Below are positions 1-5,182 of a stretch of 5,182 nucleotides of DNA, piece after piece. Source of the stretch: G020353235 sp964569555 (GTDB taxonomy: Bacteria > Chloroflexota > Dehalococcoidia > Dehalococcoidales > JAUYDJ01); assembly GCA_964569555.1 (NCBI GenBank), contig CAZMTT010000057.1, positions 1-5,182 of the forward strand, read 5' to 3'. The position numbers were made by a program, and so were the translations under genes. Each line of letters starts with the position of its first letter. Position 1 is the first letter of the stretch. The notes under the pieces are model-generated. The model was given only the letters and a program-made list of their open reading frames with translations. It searched no databases and was not told the DNA's origin.

Positions 1-984
1 GGTCTGGTGATGACCGATATCAAGCGGGTGCTGGCCTATTCCACCATCAGCCAGCTGGGCTACATGATGCTGGGGCTGGGCACCGGTGGGGTGGCCATCG
101 GCATCTTCCACCTGTTCAACCACGCCTTCTTCAAGGCACTGCTCTTTCTTGGTGCTGGCAGCGTCAATCATGCCACCGGGACCTTTGATATGCGTCAGAT
201 GGGTGGACTGCGCAAGATAATGCCGTGGACATACGCTACCTTTGTCATTGCCTCGCTCAGTATTGCCGGCATCTGGCCGCTCTCCGGTTTCTGGAGCAAA
301 GACGAGATACTGGCCAGCTCTCTGGAGAGCCAGCCCATCCTGTTCGCTCTGGCACTGATAACCGTCTTCATGACCGCCTTCTATATGTTCCGGGCGGTCT
401 TTATTACCTTCGGTGGTGAGTATCGGGGTGATACTTCTGGGGCTCACGGCCACCCCCACGAATCACCGTCGGTAATGGTGATTCCGATGGTAATTCTGGC
501 GGTCTTGGCTGTGGTTTCCGGCTTCTGGAATGTTACCGGACAGTTTGACGCCTTTATGGGGCATGGCGGGGGGCACGGTCCCGGCTTCTTTACCGTTTTG
601 ACGCATCCGCTGCCTCTGCTATCGCTGGTACTGGCGATACTGGGTATTTTCCTGGCTTATGCCGTTTATAGTGCCAAGTGGCTTTCGGCGGACAAACTCA
701 GGGGCATGTTTGGCCCGATACATACGGTGCTGGCGCATAAATACTGGTTTGATGAGCTTTATGAGGGTGTTTTCGTCAGAAAGTCTATGATTAATGGCTT
801 CTTCGCTGGACTGCAGCAGTTTGATACCAATGTGGTCGATGGAACGGTAAACGGGGTAGCTAACGGCACTGCCGCCGGCGGTAGAGTCCTCAGGCAGATT
901 CAGACGGGGCAATTGCAGCTTTATGGCCTGTTTATCGGGATAGGTATTTTGGCGATTATTCTATCGGTGCTTTTCTTTGGCTAA
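1..984 (+). CDS. nuoL: NADH-quinone oxidoreductase subunit L, C-terminal part (5' truncated by window edge)
   Basis: This is the distal antiporter-like subunit of complex I in the cytoplasmic membrane, coupling quinone reduction to proton translocation. Frame 1 is open from the first base, so the true start lies upstream; the GTG and ATG at 7-12 are internal codons. The 327 visible residues begin in the DIKRVLAYS..SQLGYM motif. They keep the channel residues H37, H41 and K45 (FHLFNHAFFK, matching E. coli H334, H338 and K342) and K100 in FWSKDEIL (matching E. coli K399). Later come two histidine-rich loops (about 148-154 and 187-192), the family motif KYWFDELYE (247-255), and a C-terminal stretch with D-VDG-VNG and QTGQLQLY (301-308) leading to a final membrane helix. 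That stretch corresponds to the long lateral helix and its anchor. E. coli NuoL has 613 residues, so roughly half is visible. Stop TAA is at 982-984; nuoM follows after 31 bases. Identity is secure; related Mrp or Ech subunits are unlikely given the L-M-N order. Confidence 0.96.
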   Translation, partial: GLVMTDIKRVLAYSTISQLGYMMLGLGTGGVAIGIFHLFNHAFFKALLFLGAGSVNHATGTFDMRQMGGLRKIMPWTYATFVIASLSIAGIWPLSGFWSKDEILASSLESQPILFALALITVFMTAFYMFRAVFITFGGEYRGDTSGAHGHPHESPSVMVIPMVILAVLAVVSGFWNVTGQFDAFMGHGGGHGPGFFTVLTHPLPLLSLVLAILGIFLAYAVYSAKWLSADKLRGMFGPIHTVLAHKYWFDELYEGVFVRKSMINGFFAGLQQFDTNVVDGTVNGVANGTAAGGRVLRQIQTGQLQLYGLFIGIGILAIILSVLFFG

Positions 985-999
985 ATAAAATAATTAAAC

Positions 1000-1006
1000 G
1001 GGAGAG
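1000..1006 (+). promoter_or_regulatory. Ribosome binding site of nuoM, supporting a TTG start
   Basis: GGGAGAG lies in the short nuoL-nuoM gap. Its GGAG core (1001-1004) ends 11 bases before the TTG at 1016, slightly long but usable. Reading upstream in the nuoM frame, a TAA at 995-997 closes the frame and there is no ATG or GTG between it and 1016. The site therefore supports TTG as the start. Confidence 0.6.
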
Positions 1007-1015
1007 AAGATTAAG

Positions 1016-2500
1016 TTGGATTTTCCTTATCTCAGTTTAATAATCTTTCTGCCCATCGCGGGGGCAATTCTGATTGCTTTCATCCCTGACCTGTCGAAAC
1101 GGATGGTCAGGTGGATGGCGGTGGCCTTTACCTCGGTGCCGCTGCTGCTATCGCTGATTATGTTCGCCAGCTTTGAACGCTCATCGGCCGCCATTGGCGT
1201 AATGCAGTTTGAGGAGAAGGTCTCCTGGATTGCGACCATTAATGCCAACTACCACCTGGGGGTGGATGGGCTTAACCTGCCCCTGGTGTTGCTGATGGCT
1301 TTCCTCGGCTTTATGGTGGTGCTCATCTCCTGGAAGGTTGACCTCAGGGTCCGGGAGTACTTTGCCTGGCTGCTGCTGCTTGAGGCGAGCATCCTAGGAG
1401 TATTCTCCTCCCTTGACCTGCTTCTCTTCTTCCTGTTCTGGGAGATTGAGGTTATCCCGATGTACTTCCTCATCTCTATCTGGGGCTCGGGACGAAAAGA
1501 ATACTCAGCTATAAAATACGTTATCTTTACCCTGTTCGGCAGTGCCATGATGCTGACCGGCATTCTCAGCCTCTACTTCACCACCGGCAGCCTCAGCATG
1601 CTGGACATCGCCGGGGCGGGCATTGGCTCGTTCAGGGCGGTTATTCCGGTGGCGGCGATATTCTTCTTCCTCTTGACCGGCTTTGCCATCAAGCTACCGG
1701 TCTTCCCGCTGCATACCTGGTTGCCCGATGCCCATACCGATGCCCCCACCGCGGTCAGCGTGGTGCTGGCGGGGGCACTGCTTAAGATGGGCGGCTACGG
1801 CATGATTCGTATCTGTCTGGGGATATTCCCTGAGGTTGCCCACAGGTTTGCCACCCTGCTGGCGGTATTTGCCGTTTTCACCGTGCTCTATGGGGCGGCG
1901 GTGACGCTGAGGCAGACTGACTTGAAGCGGCTGATCGCATACAGTAGCATCAGCCATATGGGTTATGTATTTTTGGGCATCTTTGCCCTGACCCAGGTGA
2001 GCCTGACCGGAGCCACCATGCAGATGTTCAGCCACGGGGTTATCACCGGACTCCTGTTTGCCGTGGCCGGTCTGGTGATGCACAACACTGGGGAGCGCAA
2101 CCTGGGCAAGCTGGGCGGTCTGGCCCGGCAGATGCCGGTTGTGGCCGTCATCTTTGTCGTGGGTGGGCTGGGTGCCCTCGGCTTACCATCCACCAGCGGC
2201 TTTGCTGCCGAGTTTCTCGTTTTCCTGGGCAGCTTTACCAGCACTATGGTAGCCGGCATCAGGGTCCTGACTATCCTGGCGGTGTTGGGGGTGGTGCTGA
2301 CCGCCGGCTACATACTGTGGCTGGTGCAGCGGGTGTTCTACGGCCCGGTACTGGAGGAGTACAACTGGGTGTCTGATGCCGATACTTTGGAGAAGGTATA
2401 TGCCGCCTGCTTTATCGCCATAATTATGCTGGTCGGCATCTACCCGGCAATTTTGACCGATGTCATCAAGCTGGGCGTTTTACCCATGGTCGGAGGCTAG
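1016..2500 (+). CDS. nuoM: NADH-quinone oxidoreductase subunit M
   Basis: This is the middle antiporter-like subunit of the complex I membrane arm and carries one proton channel. The 494-residue product is close to E. coli NuoM (509) and is hydrophobic throughout, consistent with about 14 membrane helices. Family signatures are clear: FWEIEVIPMYFLI, FAIKLPVFPLHTWLPDAHTDAPT, LKRLIAYSSISHMGY and SGFAAEF. Channel residues known in E. coli (E144, K234, K265, H322, H348, E407) have counterparts at E143, K226, K257, H314, H340 and E399, so nothing essential is missing. The start is TTG at 1016. An in-frame stop lies just upstream, and the next in-frame ATG (residue 30) would remove the first membrane helix. 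It sits 31 bases after nuoL and 32 before nuoN, so the three are presumably co-transcribed. The distinction from NuoL or NuoN rests on the PLHTWLPDAHTDAPT motif, length and gene order. Confidence 0.97.
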   Translation: MDFPYLSLIIFLPIAGAILIAFIPDLSKRMVRWMAVAFTSVPLLLSLIMFASFERSSAAIGVMQFEEKVSWIATINANYHLGVDGLNLPLVLLMAFLGFMVVLISWKVDLRVREYFAWLLLLEASILGVFSSLDLLLFFLFWEIEVIPMYFLISIWGSGRKEYSAIKYVIFTLFGSAMMLTGILSLYFTTGSLSMLDIAGAGIGSFRAVIPVAAIFFFLLTGFAIKLPVFPLHTWLPDAHTDAPTAVSVVLAGALLKMGGYGMIRICLGIFPEVAHRFATLLAVFAVFTVLYGAAVTLRQTDLKRLIAYSSISHMGYVFLGIFALTQVSLTGATMQMFSHGVITGLLFAVAGLVMHNTGERNLGKLGGLARQMPVVAVIFVVGGLGALGLPSTSGFAAEFLVFLGSFTSTMVAGIRVLTILAVLGVVLTAGYILWLVQRVFYGPVLEEYNWVSDADTLEKVYAACFIAIIMLVGIYPAILTDVIKLGVLPMVGG

Positions 2501-2518
2501 GGGATTAGCTAAATGAAT

Positions 2519-2525
2519 AAAGGAG
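2519..2525 (+). promoter_or_regulatory. Ribosome binding site of nuoN, supporting a TTG start
   Basis: AAAGGAG lies 7 bases before the TTG at 2533, an ideal spacing. In the nuoN frame a TAA at 2518-2520 closes the frame upstream and no ATG or GTG precedes the TTG. The next in-frame ATG is residue 50, inside the protein, so the site fixes the start at TTG. Confidence 0.75.
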
Positions 2526-2532
2526 CTGGGTT

Positions 2533-3993
2533 TTGAATCTAGGGTTGATTTTGCCAGAGCTGACTTTGCTGGTGTTTGCCATCGCCGTGATTCTGGTTGA
2601 CCTTATCACCCAGAAGAAGGGGGTACTGGTCTGGGTCAGCCTGTTCGGCATAGTAGTATCGGCTGGCTTCGCTCTGGGCATGTGGGGTTGGGGCGCTTAC
2701 GGTATCTTCAACAACCAGATGGCGGTGGACAATTTTGCCATCTTCTTCAAGCTGCTCTTCTTGGGCATTGCCGCCCTGGTTATTCTGGCCTCGGTGGATT
2801 ACAGCGCCAAGTTCGCTAACTTCAGAGGTGAATACCATGCTCTGGTGCTGCTGTCGGCGCTGGGCATGATGCTGATGGCGGCAACGACCAGTCTAATCTC
2901 CATCTATATCGCCATTGAGCTGACCAGCATCTCCCTCTATATCCTGGTTGGTTTTCTCAAAGATGCCAAGTCAACCGAAGCCTCGCTTAAATACCTGCTG
3001 CTGGGTGCGGTAGCTTCGGCAGTAATGCTCTACGGTATGGCGCTGGTCTTCGGTTTTACCGGCGAGGTCGGGCTGGGCGAGATTGCCCGGGTCGTCCAGG
3101 GGATGTCCCTGGCTACCTTTTTGGCCGGCCCGGCGTTTATGGTGGGCATTGTGCTGATGATAGCCGGCTTCGGCTTCAAGATGGCGGCGATACCCTTCCA
3201 TATGTGGGTGCCCGATGTCTACGAAGGGGCACCGACGCCGATAACCGCCTATCTCTCCGTGGCCAGCAAGGCGGCCGGCTTCGCCCTTGTCCTCAGGGTT
3301 TTCTACTCCGCCTTCGGCTTCCCTGACTGGCTCAGCCTGAACTGGGGCATAATCTTCGCCGTGCTCAGTGCCATCGGCATGACCCTGGGCAATGTGGCCG
3401 CCCTTCCCCAGACCAACATCAAGCGCATGCTGGGTTACTCCAGCGTGGCTCAGGCGGGCTACCTGCTGGTGGGGGTCGCCACGGTTGGCCTGTCGGCAGC
3501 GTCTGATGTGGTCGGGCGGAGCAGCGTTCTCTTCTTCCTGGCCAGCTATGCGCTGACCAATATGGGGGCATTTATCGCCATTATTGCCATTTCGGACAAG
3601 CTCAAGAGTGACCAGATCAGTGATTACTCCGGTATGGGCAAGCGGGCGCCGCTGCTGGCGCTGGCGCTGACCCTGTGCCTTATTTCCCTGATTGGCATGC
3701 CACCGGCGGCCGGCTTCATGGCCAAGTTCTATATCTTCAGTGGTGCCGTGCAGCACGGGCTATTGTGGCTGGTGATTATTGCGGTGATAAACAGTGTTAT
3801 CTCCGCTTACTACTATCTCCGCGTGGTCAAGGTGATGTGGCTCGGCGAGCCCGCCTCGGCGGAAAAGGTGCCCTCTTCGGGAGCACTGAAGCTAGCCCTG
3901 GCTCTTTCCTGCTTCGGTGTGCTCCTGCTGGGCATTCTCCCCGGCCTGGTGATGAGGCTGGCCGAGATAGCCGCCAAGATGTTCGGCTTCTAG
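2533..3993 (+). CDS. nuoN: NADH-quinone oxidoreductase subunit N
   Basis: This is the third antiporter-like subunit of complex I, nearest the hydrophilic arm of the three, and forms a proton channel in the cytoplasmic membrane. Its 486 residues match the E. coli length (485). The sequence is a run of membrane helices with the hallmark FHMWVPDVYEGAPTPITAYLSVASKAA (about 222-248). Residues E129, K216, K246 and K398 correspond to E. coli E133, K217, K247 and K395, the proposed proton pathway. NIKRMLGYSSVAQAGYL (295-311) is the motif shared with NuoL and NuoM. The start is TTG at 2533, set by an AAAGGAG site 7 bases upstream and an upstream in-frame stop. It is the last nuo gene here, as in the usual A-to-N order; the following 154 bases separate it from rmuC. 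I see no frameshift or unusual composition. A long open frame on the opposite strand is a codon-bias shadow. Confidence 0.97.
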   Translation: MNLGLILPELTLLVFAIAVILVDLITQKKGVLVWVSLFGIVVSAGFALGMWGWGAYGIFNNQMAVDNFAIFFKLLFLGIAALVILASVDYSAKFANFRGEYHALVLLSALGMMLMAATTSLISIYIAIELTSISLYILVGFLKDAKSTEASLKYLLLGAVASAVMLYGMALVFGFTGEVGLGEIARVVQGMSLATFLAGPAFMVGIVLMIAGFGFKMAAIPFHMWVPDVYEGAPTPITAYLSVASKAAGFALVLRVFYSAFGFPDWLSLNWGIIFAVLSAIGMTLGNVAALPQTNIKRMLGYSSVAQAGYLLVGVATVGLSAASDVVGRSSVLFFLASYALTNMGAFIAIIAISDKLKSDQISDYSGMGKRAPLLALALTLCLISLIGMPPAAGFMAKFYIFSGAVQHGLLWLVIIAVINSVISAYYYLRVVKVMWLGEPASAEKVPSSGALKLALALSCFGVLLLGILPGLVMRLAEIAAKMFGF

Positions 3994-4023
3994 CTTCCTG
4001 CCTGAAGCAAATTCCTCGCATAT

Positions 4024-4043
4024 CCCAAGCCAGCTTTGGTTTT
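4024..4043 (+). terminator. Weak candidate terminator after nuoN
   Basis: CCAAG (4025-4029) can pair with CTT(T)GG (4034-4039) around a CCAG loop with one bulged T, and TTTT follows directly at 4040-4043. The stem is only about five pairs and the T run is four bases, so this is a marginal intrinsic terminator. A second small hairpin, GCTTC (3993-3997) with GAAGC (4004-4008), overlaps the nuoN stop but has no T run. Position between the complex I operon and a gene with its own -10 box is the best argument for termination here. Confidence 0.25.
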
Positions 4044-4087
4044 ACTCAGCCTTTTACCCGGTAGATTCTTTGTGCTCGGCAATGGTG

Positions 4088-4093
4088 TATAAT
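4088..4093 (+). promoter_or_regulatory. Probable -10 box of an rmuC promoter
   Basis: A perfect TATAAT lies 54 bases before the rmuC start, in the only sizeable intergenic gap of the window. Transcription would begin near 4100, giving a leader of about 48 bases. No good TTGACA-like -35 is found at 16-18 bases upstream; the sequence there is roughly TTCTTT (4066-4071). A TG dinucleotide directly precedes the box but not in the exact extended -10 register. The promoter may be weak or need an activator. No clear operator or SOS-box-like inverted repeat was seen. Confidence 0.5.
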
Positions 4094-4147
4094 TGGCTTG
4101 AGTATTTAGCACAGAGAGTTTATATTGGGCGGTATCTGGAGTAAGCC

Positions 4148-5110
4148 ATGGATATGCTCATAATTGTGGCCTTTTTGATTTTGGGTGGCCTCTTGCTGCT
4201 TCTGGTCGGTTTTCTTCTCTGGGACAGACTGCGTCAGGGGCGGAGGTGGCAGGAGCAGGGAGATGCCCTCTCCAAGGCAGTCGGGGACAGGATAGACGGC
4301 ACCATCAAGGTCTTTGGCGAGCTGCAGAAGGGGATAGGGGAGCTGGCCGAGAAGGCGAAGGGCATTGAGGAAGCCGGTAAAAATATTTTGACCCTGCAGG
4401 AGATTCTGCGGACACCCAAGCCGAGGGGTGGTCTCGGGGAATTTTTACTGGAAAGACTGCTGGCTGACAGTCTGCCCCGCGATGTTTACGCCCTGCAGTG
4501 GCGCTTTCACAGCGGCGAAACGGTGGACGCAGTGGTGCGGATTGGCGGGAGCATGGTGCCGATTGATGCCAAGTTCCCCCTGGAGGACTTTGAACGGATG
4601 GTCGCCGCTGAATCGGATGAGGAACGGGCTGCCATAAGAAAGCAATTTGCGCGCACGGTAAAGAAGCATATTGATGACGTCGCCAAATATATCCTGCCCG
4701 ATGAGAACACCTTTGACTTTGCCCTGATGTATGTGCCTGCCGAGAACATCTATTACGAGACCATCCTCCAGCCCGATATCTACAGCGAGTGCCTGGAGAA
4801 GAGGGTCTTTCTGGTCTCACCGAACAGCTTCAATGCCTACCTGCAGGCGATCGTCCTGGGACTGAGGGGGCTGCGCATTGAGCGGGCTACCCGTGAGATT
4901 CTGGGGCGGCTGCAGCGTCTTCAGGGCGATTTTGGTTCCTTCCAGCGTGATTATGAGACGCTGGGCGGGCATATTCACCGGGCGACGGCCAAGTATGACG
5001 AGGCTTCGGTCCGGTTAACCAGGCTGGGCGATAAGCTACAGCTTACCGGTGAGGCGGCTCCCGGGGAGTTGCCCGAAGGGGATGAGGAAACCAGTAGCCA
5101 GCCTGAGTAA
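4148..5110 (+). CDS. rmuC: RmuC-family DNA recombination protein (membrane-anchored PD-(D/E)XK nuclease-like)
   Basis: RmuC proteins limit rearrangements at inverted repeats in E. coli and resemble restriction-type nucleases; the exact substrate is unsettled. The 320-residue product has an N-terminal membrane helix (about 3-25), then a charged, probably coiled-coil stretch (about 27-90), then the RmuC domain. The domain shows RGGLGEFLLERLL with E98, VDAVVRIG with D127, and VPIDAKFPLEDFERM with D140 and K142. These fit the PD-(D/E)XK core. Further signatures are PDENTFDFALMYVPAENIYYE (184-204) and FLVSPNSFNAYLQAIVLGLRG (221-241). The tail (about 301-320) is acidic and probably disordered. It is shorter than E. 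coli RmuC (475), mainly through a shorter coiled coil. ATG 4148 has a TGGAG site (4137-4141) 6 bases upstream, better placed than for the second ATG at 4154. It likely has its own promoter, and the next gene follows closely. Family assignment is firm; nuclease activity is inferred. Confidence 0.95.
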   Translation: MDMLIIVAFLILGGLLLLLVGFLLWDRLRQGRRWQEQGDALSKAVGDRIDGTIKVFGELQKGIGELAEKAKGIEEAGKNILTLQEILRTPKPRGGLGEFLLERLLADSLPRDVYALQWRFHSGETVDAVVRIGGSMVPIDAKFPLEDFERMVAAESDEERAAIRKQFARTVKKHIDDVAKYILPDENTFDFALMYVPAENIYYETILQPDIYSECLEKRVFLVSPNSFNAYLQAIVLGLRGLRIERATREILGRLQRLQGDFGSFQRDYETLGGHIHRATAKYDEASVRLTRLGDKLQLTGEAAPGELPEGDEETSSQPE

Positions 5111-5126
5111 GTACATGAAAGCTGGC

Positions 5127-5136
5127 AAAAGGAGGT
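5127..5136 (+). promoter_or_regulatory. Perfect Shine-Dalgarno sequence before the right-edge gene
   Basis: AAAAGGAGGT contains the complete AAGGAGGT complement to the usual 16S rRNA 3' end. GGAGG ends 5 bases before ATG 5141. It is the strongest ribosome binding site in the window. The frames of ATG 5115 and of 5134 offer no start codon at suitable distance behind it (one hits TAA at 5137-5139), so it points to 5141. Confidence 0.7.
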
Positions 5137-5140
5137 TAAG

Positions 5141-5182
5141 ATGGCACCCTCTTGGGTATGTCCCTTTCTTCCTGCTGTGGCT
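5141..5182 (+). CDS. Unidentified gene, first 14 codons only (3' truncated by window edge)
   Basis: An ATG 5 bases behind a perfect AAGGAGGT begins a frame that stays open to the window edge, giving MAPSWVCPFLPAVA. That is too little to recognise a family. The gene starts 30 bases after the rmuC stop, so it is probably co-transcribed with rmuC. There is a rival: ATG 5115, four bases after the rmuC stop and in another frame, would give a start rich in Lys and Arg (MKAGKRRLR) followed by a hydrophobic stretch (VPFFLLW). That looks like a signal anchor, and its codons after 5141 have more G or C at third positions (9 of 13, against 5 of 14 for the 5141 frame). However, it has no good ribosome binding site. 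The ribosome site favours 5141, codon use and peptide character favour 5115; I lean slightly to 5141. Confidence 0.45.
   Translation, partial: MAPSWVCPFLPAVA

Noticed and set aside
7..12. GTG/ATG codons near the left edge as a start for nuoL
   Set aside because: They fall inside the conserved TDIKRVLAYS region, which lies in the middle of NuoL; the frame is open to base 1, so the gene is simply cut by the window.
1694..2259. Overlapping minus-strand open frames opposite nuoM
   Set aside because: Low-complexity His/Gln/Pro/Arg-rich translations, no ribosome site or motif considered convincing, fully covered by conserved nuoM.
2971..3756. 261-codon open frame on the minus strand opposite nuoN
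   Set aside because: It is rich in His, Gln, Gly and Arg with no hydrophobic core or recognisable motif, the typical look of an antisense shadow of a GC-biased membrane-protein gene. nuoN on the other strand is unambiguous.
3993..4008. Small GCTTC/GAAGC hairpin over the nuoN stop as the terminator
   Set aside because: Only five pairs with a six-base loop and no following T run; the CCAAG hairpin with TTTT a little downstream is a better, though still weak, candidate.
3675..4064. Plus-strand 129-codon frame overlapping the end of nuoN and running into the intergenic region
   Set aside because: Out of frame with conserved NuoN over most of its length, no convincing ribosome site, and the tail in the gap has no recognisable features.
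4305..4820. 171-codon minus-strand open frame opposite rmuC
   Set aside because: Translation is Pro/Arg/Ser/Cys-rich without family resemblance, and the plus strand carries well-conserved RmuC motifs throughout.
1..5182. Possible mobile element, defence system, CRISPR array or RNA gene
   Set aside because: No transposase, integrase, terminal repeats, regularly spaced repeats, tRNA-like cloverleaf or rRNA stretch could be seen; nearly all bases belong to four recognised housekeeping genes.

Overview
The window reads almost entirely on the plus strand and is densely coded. It holds the 3' end of a respiratory complex I (NADH:quinone oxidoreductase-type) operon: a 5'-truncated nuoL, then complete nuoM and nuoN. 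After a 154-base intergenic region come a complete rmuC and, at the right edge, the first codons of an unidentified gene. No RNA gene, insertion sequence, CRISPR array, phage gene or toxin/defence gene is visible.

Layout: nuoL 1-984 (start lies outside the window), a 31-base gap, nuoM 1016-2500, a 32-base gap, nuoN 2533-3993, an intergenic region 3994-4147 with a perfect TATAAT -10 box and a weak candidate terminator, rmuC 4148-5110, then a perfect Shine-Dalgarno sequence and a partial gene from 5141. Both nuoM and nuoN appear to start at TTG.

Function: NuoL, NuoM and NuoN are the three Mrp-antiporter-like subunits of the membrane arm of complex I. Each is thought to carry one proton channel. 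The key channel lysines, glutamates and histidines known from E. coli are all present wherever the window covers them, so a working proton-pumping arm is expected. RmuC is a separate, membrane-anchored PD-(D/E)XK-family protein linked to limiting DNA rearrangements. Nothing in its sequence ties it to complex I, and it probably has its own promoter.

Organism: a bacterium of moderately high GC content (an impression, not a count) with GC-rich third codon positions. The L-M-N order, the TTG starts and the general look of the proteins would fit a Chloroflexota (Dehalococcoidia-like) genome or metagenome bin, but this is an impression and not a demonstrated placement. The region is ordinary housekeeping DNA. 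I found no convincing undescribed system; the findings are modest points about gene starts, small upstream ORFs and the unresolved gene at the right edge.
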